The notes under the pieces were generated by a model. It was given only the letters and a program-made list of their open reading frames with translations, made no database searches and was not told the DNA's origin. Both the position numbers and the translations under genes were made by a program. DNA of 64,000 nucleotides. It comes from Saprospiraceae bacterium (GTDB taxonomy: Bacteria > Bacteroidota > Bacteroidia > Chitinophagales > Saprospiraceae). This document shows positions 19,308 through 28,650 of the stretch, piece after piece. The stretch lies in the NCBI GenBank assembly GCA_016718505.1, contig JADKDE010000001.1, positions 124,001-188,000 of the forward strand, in the 5' to 3' direction. Numbering within the stretch: the stretch's first letter is position 1; every line of letters starts with the position of its first letter.

Positions 19308-22088
19308 ATGAAACGCTTTTATTGGATTTTTGCTTTTATTACTGGAATTATAGGGTTTATATTGATCGCCACCAATGACAAAAAAATAGCTCCTACAAAG
19401 TTAGCTAAAGAACAAATGCACCAAGATTATTATGAGCAAGAATGGCTTAAAACCAGAGATCTAAGCACCAATGAAATACCGAAAGAAAGGCTTTTAGATG
19501 CCATCGCCTATTCTAATAAATTAAAAGAAGAAAAAAAACTTTTGCGTTCTGAGTTTGGCATCCCGAATATGGATTGGGCCGAACGAGGACCTAACAATAT
19601 CGGAGGCAGAGCACGGGCTGCTATTTTCGATCTAAATGATCCTTCCGGCAATACCGTATGGGCTGGCAGTGTAGGTGGTGGACTTTGGAAGACCAATGCT
19701 ATCCAAGCAACTGAACCTAATTGGGTACTCATCAATCACGATTGGGAAAACATCGCCATAACCGCCATCGCACAATCACGGAATAGCCCAAATATCATGT
19801 ACGTCGGTACTGGTGAAGGTTGGGGAAATGCTGATGCGATAAGAGGTCTAGGGATATGGAAATCCTCGGATGCGGGTGTTACTTGGGCTAGATTGTCAAG
19901 TACTGCTACAGGTGATTTTTATTATATCAATAAAATAGAAATAGATCAAAACGGGACGGTATTTGTCGCTACAAAAACGGGTATCTTCAGATCTACTGAT
20001 CAGGGTACAACGTGGAGCAAAGTCTATAGCGAAAACATCACTGACTTTGAAATTTCAAGCAATGGCATTTATTATATGGCTGCAAAAGGGCTTGGTGTTT
20101 ATAAGTCTTCTACAGGGCTTTCTGGATCTTGGTCTCGACTATCTGGTATCAACTATGTCGGGGCAGGGAGGATTGAATTTGCGGTGGCACCGAGTAATCC
20201 TAATTATATTTACATTCTCTTAGCTGCATCTAGTGGTGGCACTTGCAAAGACATATATGTTACCAACAATGGCGGAATTAGTTGGACTCGCAAGGCTCCT
20301 CCGAGTGCTGTCGGTATGACAAATTTTTGTCGAAACCAAGCATGGTATGACCTTGCCATAGGGATAGATTTATTAAACCCCTCCATTGTTTATATTGGAG
20401 GCGTGGACTGCCTTAAATCCACCAATGAAGGCGATTCTTGGATACAAATATCCAATTGGACTGGCTCTACTCGATACATGCACGCCGATCAGCATCTCAT
20501 TCTAAATCATCCTACTATGCCCAATCGTTTGCTATTTGCGAATGATGGTGGGATTTTCTTGACAGAAGAGGCTCAACAAACATTGCCACCTATTACCAAC
20601 AAAATCAGTGGATTCAACGTAACCCAATATTACGCCTGTGCTGTGCATCCAAAAGCTGGGGTAGATACGATGCTAGCGGGAGCACAAGACAATGGCAGCA
20701 CACTTTTTTTTAGTCCAGGAATAAATAATGCGAGGAAAGTAACAGGTGGAGATGGAGCTTATTGCCATATAGATCAAGACGAACCTTGGATTCAAATCTC
20801 TTCGTACGTATATAATTCATATTATATTACTAAAAACAATTGGGGTAGTTATTCAAATATTCACATAGGTTCCAGTGCTGGTAGTTTTATCAACGCCACA
20901 GACTATGACGACAAAAACAATATCCTTTATTGCAACTATAATGCTGGATTTTTAGCCCGAATCAAAAATATAGGTAGGTTTAGTCAAGATTATGATACCA
21001 TCGCCATTCCTGGCATCAGTAGCTATGAAATCAGTGCCATAAAAGTTTCACCAAATTTTGAAAACAGAATATACGTGGGTCTTTACAATGGTTCCATCTA
21101 TGTAATCGACAACGCCAATTCGTCCCCTCTACTAGCGACTAGGATTTTGACCAGTTCTGGTACGGTTTCAAGCATTGATATAGAAGTAGGTAAAGAAAGT
21201 CATATTTTAGCGACTTGTTCAAATTATGGGGCAACAAATGTAAGAGAATCGAACAATGGGGGGCAAAACTGGACCATTCTCGATGGTAACCTACCCGACA
21301 TGCCCGTTAGATGGGGACTTTTCTCACCAGCTGACCCAACACAAGCCCTGCTTGCAACAGAAATAGGGGTTTGGACAACCGCCAAATTGGACAATTCCAA
21401 CACGAAATGGTCGCCAGCGGACTCTGGAATGCCCAATACTAGAGTGGATATGCTTCAAGCACGCGCCGCTGATAATTTGATCGTGGCGGCCACACACGGA
21501 AGAGGCCTATTTACTACTTTTGCTAATCGGATTCCTAGCGAGTTTATCCTCAAGGACTTTACTGCTACAGATAAATATACCTATATTTTGTTAGATTGGA
21601 ATACCAGCATCGAAAAAGGTGCAGTTAGGATCGAAGTGGAAAAGTCGTTGGATGGCATAACGTTTGCGAAGATAGGTGAAAAAGCGGCTAAGTACATACC
21701 CAATGGGGGCAATTACAATTTCCAAGACCCTAATTATCAAGGAGATATTCACTATTATCGATTGAAATTAATAGATATTTATGGCGAATTCAAATACAGC
21801 AATGTCGTCGTAATCAAAATAAGAAAGTTGAATGAAGGTCCAAATTTTTTTCCTAATCCTGTTCATGAATATTTGACCGTTCAAAGCAAAAATTATGTTT
21901 TTTATAACGCCAAGCTTCTTTTCTTTGATTTTGCAGGTAAAAAAATACTTGAAGTCCCAATCCCCAATGGTTTGAGTGCCAATGCTTTCTTTGAAGTTGA
22001 TTTGCGCAATTTGCCATCGGCCGCTTATATTTATCAATTGTGGAATAATGGCAGCAAAGTGAGTTCAACAAAATTAGTAAAACTTTAA
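19308..22088 (+). CDS. T9SS-secreted beta-propeller protein (sortilin/BNR-type repeats)
   Basis: The 926-residue protein begins with a hydrophobic signal (FYWIFAFITGIIGFILIA). Residues about 85-740 contain repeated propeller blades of the BNR/sortilin type: GLWKTN, GIWKSSDAGVTWARL, STDQGTTWSKV, VTNNGGISWTRK, KSTNEGDSWIQI, SNNGGQNWTIL. Such propellers bind glycans or proteins, but no catalytic residues are evident, so calling it a sialidase would be unsupported. The last 85 residues are a T9SS type A sorting domain (NFFPNPVHEYLTVQSKN, then AAYIYQLWNNG and a terminal KLVKL). It is a monocistronic gene between two intergenic gaps. Confidence 0.8.
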   Translation: MKRFYWIFAFITGIIGFILIATNDKKIAPTKLAKEQMHQDYYEQEWLKTRDLSTNEIPKERLLDAIAYSNKLKEEKKLLRSEFGIPNMDWAERGPNNIGGRARAAIFDLNDPSGNTVWAGSVGGGLWKTNAIQATEPNWVLINHDWENIAITAIAQSRNSPNIMYVGTGEGWGNADAIRGLGIWKSSDAGVTWARLSSTATGDFYYINKIEIDQNGTVFVATKTGIFRSTDQGTTWSKVYSENITDFEISSNGIYYMAAKGLGVYKSSTGLSGSWSRLSGINYVGAGRIEFAVAPSNPNYIYILLAASSGGTCKDIYVTNNGGISWTRKAPPSAVGMTNFCRNQAWYDLAIGIDLLNPSIVYIGGVDCLKSTNEGDSWIQISNWTGSTRYMHADQHLILNHPTMPNRLLFANDGGIFLTEEAQQTLPPITNKISGFNVTQYYACAVHPKAGVDTMLAGAQDNGSTLFFSPGINNARKVTGGDGAYCHIDQDEPWIQISSYVYNSYYITKNNWGSYSNIHIGSSAGSFINATDYDDKNNILYCNYNAGFLARIKNIGRFSQDYDTIAIPGISSYEISAIKVSPNFENRIYVGLYNGSIYVIDNANSSPLLATRILTSSGTVSSIDIEVGKESHILATCSNYGATNVRESNNGGQNWTILDGNLPDMPVRWGLFSPADPTQALLATEIGVWTTAKLDNSNTKWSPADSGMPNTRVDMLQARAADNLIVAATHGRGLFTTFANRIPSEFILKDFTATDKYTYILLDWNTSIEKGAVRIEVEKSLDGITFAKIGEKAAKYIPNGGNYNFQDPNYQGDIHYYRLKLIDIYGEFKYSNVVVIKIRKLNEGPNFFPNPVHEYLTVQSKNYVFYNAKLLFFDFAGKKILEVPIPNGLSANAFFEVDLRNLPSAAYIYQLWNNGSKVSSTKLVKL

Positions 22089-22172
22089 TTTTATTGTCGA
22101 TCAATTTGATTCTCAGAAAAATATGGCTGGAATAAAATTTTAAAATATTACCACAAAATAATAAAAAGGTCT

Positions 22173-22180
22173 TAGCTTTG
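22173..22180 (+). promoter_or_regulatory. Candidate -7 box TAGCTTTG, very close to the start codon
   Basis: TAGCTTTG matches TAnnTTTG and ends 5 nt before the ATG at 22186. If used, transcription would start at or next to the start codon, giving a leaderless message. No good -33 TTG is visible, so this is only a candidate. Confidence 0.3.
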
Positions 22181-22185
22181 GTTCT

Positions 22186-23187
22186 ATGAAAGAAAATGGT
22201 ATCGTTTCAAGTTCGCTTGGCATTAAATACCCCATTATCATGGCTCCAATGTTTTTAGTATCCAATCAAGCGATGGTACAAAAAGCTATGACCAATGGGA
22301 TTATGGGGACATTTCCAACCCTTAATTTTAGAGAAAAAGGACAATTAGATTCCGTTTTAGAATCCCTCAACAGAACTAAATCCTGCGGAACTTCTGGTAA
22401 TTATGGCGTAAACCTTATCGTCCAAAAATCCAACCCATTATTCGACAAACAGTACAAAACCTGTGTGGATCATAGGGTTCCATTTTACATCACTTCTCTA
22501 GGAAATCCAGCCCGGATCATGGATGGAGCCAGATCTTATGGCGCTAAAGTTTATGCGGATATTGTCAGTATGGAACATGCAGAAAAATGCGCTAAAATAG
22601 GAGTAGATGGCTTTATCGCAGTTGGTGCTGGAGCTGGAGGACATGCAGGGCCTCATCCACTTAATATTTTGCTTCCTTCTCTAAAAAAACACTTTCCCCA
22701 CATGCCCCTCATTGCAGCAGGTGGAATCGGTGAGGGTGCCAATATACTGGGCATGTTTGCATTCGGTGCAGATGGGGTTTCCATTGGGACCAGATTCATA
22801 GCTTCCACGGAGGCTGATGTCAATCAGGATTATAAAAATGCCATCATCCACAGCGATCAAGACGACATCGTCATGACCACTCGACTGAGCGGCACTCCTT
22901 GCAACGTATTGAATACTCCTTATGTGCAGAAAATCGGATTGGATCAAAATTTTCTAGAGCGGTTTTTTAGTAAAAACGCCACCACGAAGAAATATTTTAA
23001 GATGCTAATCCAACTAAAAGGCACTAAAATGCTCGAAGAGGCCATTAAACCGGGCAATTACAACAATATTTGGACCGCTGGTAAATCTGTGGAATTCATC
23101 AAAGACATCAAACCCACAGAACAAATCATCAAAGATTTAATCAATGAATATGAAAAAGCAAAATCAGACTTTTTTGCGAATATTTAG
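22186..23187 (+). CDS. Nitronate monooxygenase / 2-nitropropane dioxygenase family flavoprotein
   Basis: The 333-residue TIM-barrel FMN enzyme has the family landmarks: YPIIMAPMFLVSN at the N-terminus, a central GAGAGGHAGP containing the catalytic-type histidine, then LIAAGGIGEG and FGADGVSIGTRFIAS, which bind FMN phosphate. Family members oxidise nitronates or act as enoyl reductases, and the sequence alone does not decide between these. The 3' end overlaps the next gene by 38-44 nt. Confidence 0.8.
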   Translation: MKENGIVSSSLGIKYPIIMAPMFLVSNQAMVQKAMTNGIMGTFPTLNFREKGQLDSVLESLNRTKSCGTSGNYGVNLIVQKSNPLFDKQYKTCVDHRVPFYITSLGNPARIMDGARSYGAKVYADIVSMEHAEKCAKIGVDGFIAVGAGAGGHAGPHPLNILLPSLKKHFPHMPLIAAGGIGEGANILGMFAFGADGVSIGTRFIASTEADVNQDYKNAIIHSDQDDIVMTTRLSGTPCNVLNTPYVQKIGLDQNFLERFFSKNATTKKYFKMLIQLKGTKMLEEAIKPGNYNNIWTAGKSVEFIKDIKPTEQIIKDLINEYEKAKSDFFANI

Positions 23188-24817
23188 CATCCTTTTCCTT
23201 CTAGGTTTTGCTACCATAGACGCCATCGCTCAAGAAGAATCTGTATCCGATGCCAATTCTCCCAAAATCACTGGCTTTCTAGAAACTAGGCTAAATTTTT
23301 TCCAAAAAGATAGCACCATCGATGCCTTCAATACGCCCCAGTACGATAAGACTTTGTACAGTATGGACTCCTGGTTAAATCTCTCCTACGCCAACAACGG
23401 TTTTCTCATTGGTCTTCGATTTGATGTATTCAATAATTCCAATCTGTATTCTATCAGGAATGTCAATACTTTGACTGGTATTGGATATTGGCAAGTTCAA
23501 AAGAAAATCAAAAAATTTGACATCACAGCAGGATATATCTACGATCAAATAGGTAGAGGAATCATCTTCAGATCCTACGAACTGCGCTCTCTTGCCATTG
23601 ACAATGCCTTGGTCGGACTACGCTTGGTTTATGATATCAATGACCAATGGGAAATTAAATTCCTCGGAGGAAAACAGAAAAACCAATTGACCACTTACAA
23701 TCCAGTCCTCAAAGGAGGATCCCTAGAGGGATTTATCACACTCAACAAAAGTGGTACCCTTTCGATTGCCCCTGGAGTCGGTGCAATGGCAAGAACTTGG
23801 GATGACGCCACCGTAAATCAATTGGTCTCTACGGTCCAACTGTATCACCCCGATGATAGCCTAAATCTTTATTACAATACTTATGCCTATACCATTTATA
23901 ATACCCTCAATTTTGGCAATTTTAACTGGTATGCGGAAGCTTCTATGAAAACCAACGATGTACTCAAAGATGACGACGCCGTTACGACACAGTTCAGCGG
24001 AGGTACTTCCACGGGCAAATTCGTAGATAAAACAGGAACTAATTTTTACTCAAGCATGAGCATGAGCCTAGGAAAATTTAATATCAGCCTTGAAGGAAAA
24101 TACACCAAGAATTTTAAATACAGAATCGACCCCTTTGAAAAAACGATCAACCAAGGAAGCATAAATTTCCTTCCGGCCATGTCCAAACAAAATACTTATG
24201 CCCTGAAAAATCTCTATGTTCCAGCTACCCAAGAACTGGGCGAAAAAGCGGCTCAGTGTGAGATTCGTTATGCATTGAACGACCAAATGGGCATCAATGC
24301 TACGGGCAGTGCCATCTATGGCAGATTAGACCAAATGATCTACAATGAAACCGACCTCGAGTTTAATTGGAATAAAGATAACGGTGCCATCCTTAATCTA
24401 GGCTTCTACCGACAATTCTATGACATAGAGCTGTATCAAGGCAAAGGTGGGGCACCCGCTGTTCAAACATTGACACCTTATGCCGAATATTTACATCCCA
24501 TCAGCGATCACAAAAGCGCTAGATTTGAACTTTCATACTGCCAGAGCAAACAAGGATATGGCAGCTTGCTTTATGGACTTACAGAGGTTTCTTTAGACAA
24601 ATATTGGACCATTTTTGCCTCCGACATGTGGAATTTTAAACCCGTAAAAGGCAATCAAATCCACTACTACAGCGCCGGTGTATTTTTCAATCAAGATTAT
24701 CTAAGGATATCGGCAGCTTATATCAAACAACCCGAAGGAGTCGTATGTACTGGTGGTATATGCAGGATTGAACCTGCTTTTAGTGGGGCAAGATTAACCA
24801 TTAATGCACAATTTTAA
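23144..24817 (+). CDS. DUF6029-like outer membrane protein
   Basis: The protein has 557 residues, or 555 if translation starts at the second ATG (23150). A signal peptide (FLRIFSILFLLGFATIDAIA, ending near residue 30) precedes a long run of amphipathic beta strands with aromatic girdles and a final ARLTINAQF, typical of an outer-membrane barrel. Its order just before an Omp28-like lipoprotein gene matches the DUF6029 family, an assignment made from pattern memory. The start lies inside the upstream oxidoreductase gene, suggesting coupling. The function is unknown. Confidence 0.6.
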   Translation: MNMKKQNQTFLRIFSILFLLGFATIDAIAQEESVSDANSPKITGFLETRLNFFQKDSTIDAFNTPQYDKTLYSMDSWLNLSYANNGFLIGLRFDVFNNSNLYSIRNVNTLTGIGYWQVQKKIKKFDITAGYIYDQIGRGIIFRSYELRSLAIDNALVGLRLVYDINDQWEIKFLGGKQKNQLTTYNPVLKGGSLEGFITLNKSGTLSIAPGVGAMARTWDDATVNQLVSTVQLYHPDDSLNLYYNTYAYTIYNTLNFGNFNWYAEASMKTNDVLKDDDAVTTQFSGGTSTGKFVDKTGTNFYSSMSMSLGKFNISLEGKYTKNFKYRIDPFEKTINQGSINFLPAMSKQNTYALKNLYVPATQELGEKAAQCEIRYALNDQMGINATGSAIYGRLDQMIYNETDLEFNWNKDNGAILNLGFYRQFYDIELYQGKGGAPAVQTLTPYAEYLHPISDHKSARFELSYCQSKQGYGSLLYGLTEVSLDKYWTIFASDMWNFKPVKGNQIHYYSAGVFFNQDYLRISAAYIKQPEGVVCTGGICRIEPAFSGARLTINAQF

Positions 24818-24827
24818 TTTTCAGATT

Positions 24828-25667
24828 ATGTCAAAATTAATTATTAGCTTCTTCTTGATTTTTGTACTTTTCAATTCTTGTCAAAAAGTACCCATAGAAT
24901 ACCATCTCGTCACTCCCAACCTTGGAGCACGAAAGATTTTGGTCGAAGAATTTACTGGTGCCAACTGTCCCAATTGCCCCAAAGGCACGGACCAAATAAA
25001 GAATCTTGCGGCTTTATACGGCGAGAATCTCATACCCATGTCCATCCATGCTGGGGGCTTCGCCGTCAAAATTACCAATAGCAAATATGATTTTGTAGTT
25101 CCTGCTGGACGAGACCTTCTGAATCTCCTAACACCTCCAGAAGGCTACCCCACAGCAGTCATCGATAGGAAAAAATTCCCCAACGAGACCGGTCTCCAGT
25201 TGTTTTTGCCTTCTTGGGCGGGATATATCCAATCCGAATCGAGCATACTCCCTAAAATCCAAATCGAACTTACAAAAAAATACGATGCTAGCACCCGTGG
25301 AGGAACCATCACAGCCCAACTCACACCTTTGGAAGACATTAACATTCCTCTAAAGATCACTTTCGCCATCCTCGAAAATAAAATTATCGACCCTCAAAAA
25401 GACAATCGAGTCTCTGGCGGTCATTTAGATAATTATGAACACAATCACGTATTACGTGCCATCTTGACCAGTAGTGATGGGGATCCTCTAGGGGCACAAT
25501 TCACCAAAGATCAGAATCTAGACGTCACCAGAACATTCCAAATACCCGTACAAGATGGGTGGTGGAACGATGAAAACATAGAAATCATAGCATTCGTAAC
25601 CGCTCATCCGCTCATCACCAATACGATGGAAGTATGGCAGGTTGAGCGCATAAAAATAAAGGACTAA
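24828..25667 (+). CDS. Omp28-related lipoprotein with thioredoxin-like CxxC
   Basis: I start the 279-residue protein at ATG 24828, because the upstream in-frame ATG lies within the previous gene and would weaken the signal. The lipobox is VLFNSC (Cys18). Residues 37-56 read KILVEEFTGANCPNCPKGTD, with Cys47 and Cys50 as the CxxC typical of Omp28 proteins, which have a thioredoxin-like fold. The family is anchored in the outer membrane of Bacteroidota, and the role is poorly defined. It follows the barrel gene by 10 nt and precedes galE by 3 nt. Confidence 0.8.
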   Translation: MSKLIISFFLIFVLFNSCQKVPIEYHLVTPNLGARKILVEEFTGANCPNCPKGTDQIKNLAALYGENLIPMSIHAGGFAVKITNSKYDFVVPAGRDLLNLLTPPEGYPTAVIDRKKFPNETGLQLFLPSWAGYIQSESSILPKIQIELTKKYDASTRGGTITAQLTPLEDINIPLKITFAILENKIIDPQKDNRVSGGHLDNYEHNHVLRAILTSSDGDPLGAQFTKDQNLDVTRTFQIPVQDGWWNDENIEIIAFVTAHPLITNTMEVWQVERIKIKD

Positions 25668-25670
25668 TAC

Positions 25671-26676
25671 ATGATTCTCATTACTGGAGGCGCTGGATAT
25701 ATCGGCAGCCATACCGTGATAGACTTGGCCAATAACGGCTATGATGTCCTCATTCTCGACAATTTGGACAATGCTTCCCCTCGCGCTATAGAGAGCATCC
25801 GAAAGGTCACCAACAAGAATATTCCATTTGTACAGATCGATCTCTGCGACGCCCAAGCCCTTCAAAATGTATTCAAAGAATACAAAATCGACGGAATAAT
25901 CCATTTTGCGGCACACAAATCCGTCAACGAATCGGTCCTTCTTCCGCTCAAATATTTCAAAAATAACCTCATTGGTCTGATCAACCTGCTCGAAATGGTC
26001 GAGAAATACCAAGTAAAAAATTTCATTTTCTCTTCCTCTTGTTCCGTCTATGGCAATACCTCCGAACTGCCCGTGACCGAGGACACCGCACTTTCTCCGC
26101 CCGAATGTCCCTACGCCAGGACCAAGATCATGGGCGAGGAAATCCTTCGCGACATTTCACTCCACGCCGACACGCATTTTATCGCCCTCAGATATTTCAA
26201 TCCAGCAGGGGCACATCCGTCTGGACTACTCGGCGAATCAGCCCTCAATACGGCCACGAATCTGGTACCCGTCATCTGCGAGACTGGAGCGAGCCTTAGA
26301 GAGAGTATGACCGTGTTTGGAACCGACTATCCGACCCGAGACGGTTCTTGCATCAGAGACTTTATCCACGTCATGGATCTGGCCCACGCGCATACCTTGG
26401 CGCTTCGATACGCATCCAACCATCAGCAAAGAAAATTTCTCCATTTTCAACCTAGGGATAGGCGCTGGCGTCACCGTTCTGGAGGCCATTCACGCCTTCG
26501 AACATACCAGCGGCCAAAAGCTAAACTACATTTTAGGACCTAAGCGCGATGGCGACGTGGTGGAGATTTACGCCGACTACACCAAGGCGAAGCAACTCCT
26601 AGGATGGACCCCACATCACGATATCCAATCCATCATGGACACCTCCTGGCGATGGCAATTGAATAAGCTTTATTAA
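25671..26676 (+). CDS. galE: UDP-glucose 4-epimerase, with one frameshift
   Basis: The epimerase interconverts UDP-glucose and UDP-galactose. The first 250 residues show the NAD motif GGAGYIGSH, the active-site serine region SSSCSVYG and YARTK (Tyr-x3-Lys). Near 26425-26440 the frame changes. The first frame runs out at 26543 without homology, while frame +1 continues the family sequence (NFSIFNLGIGAG, YAD..KAKQLLGW) to the stop at 26676. Removing one A from the AAA in CAGCAAAGAAAAT restores a 334-residue protein, the normal length. With similar slips in the essential infB, a sequence error is more likely than a real pseudogene. Confidence 0.85.
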
Positions 26677-26696
26677 TTTTCCCTTCCTCATTTTTT

Positions 26697-26856
26697 GGGC
26701 GTCTCCCTCCTCGCCTCTATCGCGAGATCAGGTCGCGGCCTTCACGGGTTCCGTCACTACGTGACCCTGCTGCGCAGGCCGTTGCGGTCGCTGACGCGCG
26801 CGCGGAGGAGCTACCTTGGGAATAGACTTCTTCGGTTGGTGTGGGGGGAAAGTTGG
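26697..26856 (+). repeat. Dispersed GC-rich repeat, family F1, copy a
   Basis: The core (26697-26810) starts GGGCGTCTCCCTCCTCGCC and ends GGTCGCTGACGCGCG; a weaker 3' extension (GAGCTACC...ATAGACTTC) is shared with the copy at 33659. The interior contains the hairpin GTCACTACGTGAC and the stem CCTGC-TGC-GCAGG. It is markedly richer in G and C than the surroundings. It follows galE by 20 nt. The short open frames across it are by-products of its base composition. Confidence 0.85.
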
Positions 26857-27279
26857 AGTGGAGGTGGCGGTCTTGGATAGAGATACCATTTGGATGTTAA
26901 AATTCCTATACGAAAAAAACTAATACAAACGCATTTTAGTATGTGTCTGATTTCGTTCCACTTCCAATGTGACTCAAAATAGACATATTCTAAAAACAAT
27001 CCCTATTGATTTAACCAATAAATTTGCAGAAAAGAAACGACGCAATATTTTTAAAAAAACTAAGTAGATGGAGAAAAACCGAGACACAAAAAAAAAGAAT
27101 TTGACTTTGAACTATTATCCAAAGATTGATGCTCGCCACAAGTTTTCATCCTTGCGCCAGCAAGAGGCAAGCTTCGTAAATAAAATTTTAAAAAAGTCTA
27201 TTTTAATAACGAGTCGTGTTTCATTGCAATATAATTTTGCATTAATAATAAAAAATATTTAAAAATAAAAATTAGTTAT
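26857..27279. other. Intergenic stretch with only a repeat fragment
   Basis: No convincing gene is present. A 64-codon open frame from 27068 runs through the repeat remnant at 27127-27165 and has a composition like non-coding AT-rich DNA. Otherwise nothing is recognised. Confidence 0.5.
27127..27165 (+). repeat. Fragment of repeat family F2
   Basis: CGCCACAAGTTTTCATCCTTGCGCCAGCAAG aligns with the 3' end of family F2 (GGCACAAGTTTGAAAACTTG, then CGCCAGCAG), with the hairpin partly decayed. Confidence 0.5.
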
Positions 27280-27504
27280 ATGGAAAAAAAATTTAAAATT
27301 GGAGAAGTCGTAATGCTAAAATCAGGCAGTCCTAATAAGACTGTGAAAGAATACGTGATTTCTGAGGATATTGCAGGACTTTTGTTAGGAGGAGTATACA
27401 AACCACCTGTTGAAACACAAAATGTTAGAGTAGTTTGGTATGAAAATGGTAGAGTCCATGAATATGTATTTCATCAAGATTTACTTGAAAAGGTAGAAAT
27501 GTAA
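27280..27504 (+). CDS. YodC-like small protein (DUF2158-type)
   Basis: The 74-residue protein opens with KFKIGEVVMLKSGSPNKTV and has a later VRVVWYENGRVHEYVF, followed by a terminal LLEKVEM. This is the pattern of short YodC/DUF2158 proteins: an SH3-like fold that starts with a 'G-D/E-V-V-x-L-K-S-G-S-P' segment. The function of the family is unknown. The gene stands alone between repeat copies. A purine-poor leader offers no strong ribosome-binding site, as is common in this phylum. Confidence 0.7.
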   Translation: MEKKFKIGEVVMLKSGSPNKTVKEYVISEDIAGLLLGGVYKPPVETQNVRVVWYENGRVHEYVFHQDLLEKVEM

Positions 27505-27507
27505 TAC

Positions 27508-27614
27508 TGCCCCACCCCCGCTCAACCCAGTCCACACTTGCGTCGTTATATATTCATGGCTTCGCCATATGTTAGAAGATCTTTGGCACAATTTTGAAAA
27601 CTTGCGCCAGCAAT
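27508..27614 (+). repeat. Dispersed repeat, family F2, copy a
   Basis: The copy runs from CCCCACCCCCGCTCAACCC through a hairpin (ATGGCTTCGCCAT) to GGCACAATTTTGAAAACTTG and CGCCAGCAATGG. It begins 4 nt after the stop of the YodC-like gene and aligns with copy b at 28460 along its whole length. Confidence 0.8.
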
Positions 27615-27647
27615 GGGAATATTTAAATTAACTTAATTTATTAGAAA

Positions 27648-28406
27648 ATGGAGCACATAATGTCAAAGGAGAATAAAATTAAATATGCTGAACTATGGAA
27701 ATCAAGTGCTCGTCACTTTGAGGTCAATGGATTATATGATTGGATGTGTAAGTTTATAAGAAAATACCCTAAAGTAGTTGAAATAGGGTGTGGAACAGGG
27801 CAAGGTACGTTAGCCTTATTAAAGGCTGGACATAAAGTGATATCGATTGATACTAATGAGTTCTGTATTGAAGAAACAAAAAGGAAAATCGTTGAAATGG
27901 GATATACTGTAGAAACATCTTTGAATAAAATTGAATCGTCAGATTTAGTTATTATACGCGGAGATATAACAGATGATATTTTATGCAACAAACTTTCAAA
28001 GATACAACCTGATTTATTTTTATGTTGGAATATAGGCACTTATTGGTCTGAAGAAATGAAAGTTGATTATTTAGACAAAATGCAAATATATGGATTAACT
28101 GAAGATCAAATAAATAATAATCCACAAACCTCGTATTCAGAATTGGTTATCTGGCAAACGTGTAAAGTTGCTAAGATATCTAACGCAGCAGTTCATTTGA
28201 TAGAAAGAATGAATGTCATAATCAATTCAAATAATAATCATTTTTATGAATTATTGAAAAAAGGTTTTAATTTTAAAAACACAAAATATGAGCAGATTGA
28301 AGCAAAAACACTTTCAATCGGCGGGATACCACTTATTGGTATTGATCGTGTGCTAGTTCCCGATAATGAAGTAAGTATTTTTTTAACTTCTATCTTGATG
28401 AAATAA
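27648..28406 (+). CDS. Class I SAM-dependent methyltransferase
   Basis: The 252-residue protein has the SAM-binding motif I VVEIGCGTGQGT (about residues 40-51) and the acidic end of strand beta-2 in VISIDTNEFCIEET, then DLVIIRGDITDD. The rest does not match a subfamily I can name, so the substrate is unknown. ATG 27660 is an alternative start. It is flanked on both sides by F2 repeats, in a region rich in accessory genes. Confidence 0.75.
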   Translation: MEHIMSKENKIKYAELWKSSARHFEVNGLYDWMCKFIRKYPKVVEIGCGTGQGTLALLKAGHKVISIDTNEFCIEETKRKIVEMGYTVETSLNKIESSDLVIIRGDITDDILCNKLSKIQPDLFLCWNIGTYWSEEMKVDYLDKMQIYGLTEDQINNNPQTSYSELVIWQTCKVAKISNAAVHLIERMNVIINSNNNHFYELLKKGFNFKNTKYEQIEAKTLSIGGIPLIGIDRVLVPDNEVSIFLTSILMK

Positions 28407-28459
28407 GGAATTAAATATAACTTCAACCAACATAGATTCTTCGAAACTAAGGCTGAGGC

Positions 28460-28568
28460 CCCCACACCCTCCCGCTCGAACTAGTCCGCACCTACGTCGC
28501 GTTATAATCATGGCTTCGCCATATGCCTGAGGATATTTGGCACAAGTTTGAAAACTTGCGCCAGCAGT
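28460..28568 (+). repeat. Dispersed repeat, family F2, copy b
   Basis: This is the best preserved copy. CCCACACCCTCCCGCTCG is followed by GTCCGCACCTACGTCGCG, the hairpin ATGGCTTCGCCAT, then TATTTGGCACAAGTTTGAAA, which opens the perfect stem CAAGTTT-GA-AAACTTG, and finally CGCCAGCAG. Confidence 0.85.
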
Positions 28569-28618
28569 GCTATGGTGATAAGTAGTTAGATTTTCACCAA
28601 ATAACTAGAAACCATAAA

Positions 28619-28650
28619 TTGAGGCCTTAATTTACATTTTACTATCTTTG
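28619..28650 (+). promoter_or_regulatory. Bacteroidota-type promoter of the YhcG-like gene
   Basis: TTG (28619-28621), a 21-nt spacer and TATCTTTG (28643-28650) fit the TTG/TAnnTTTG consensus. The predicted start of transcription lies about 20 nt before the ATG at 28679. Confidence 0.6.

Noticed and set aside
19308..22088. Sialidase
   Set aside because: The repeats are propeller blades with BNR-like motifs only; the arginine triad and catalytic residues of sialidases are not seen.
26695..26880. Open frames over the F1 repeats (also at 33638, 37489, 55424 and 60821)
   Set aside because: They arise because the GC-rich repeat has few stop codons. The frame and the amino acids are not maintained between copies, while the DNA pairing is.
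27068..27262. 64-codon open frame
   Set aside because: It runs through a repeat fragment and ends in AT-rich sequence; no protein-like pattern and no plausible start context.
27508..28568. F2 repeats as integron attC sites around cassette-like genes
   Set aside because: The repeats lie after single accessory genes, but I find no conserved GTTRRRY/RYYYAAC core at the unit ends, and there is no integron integrase; the recombinase remnant at 33415 is too short to assign.
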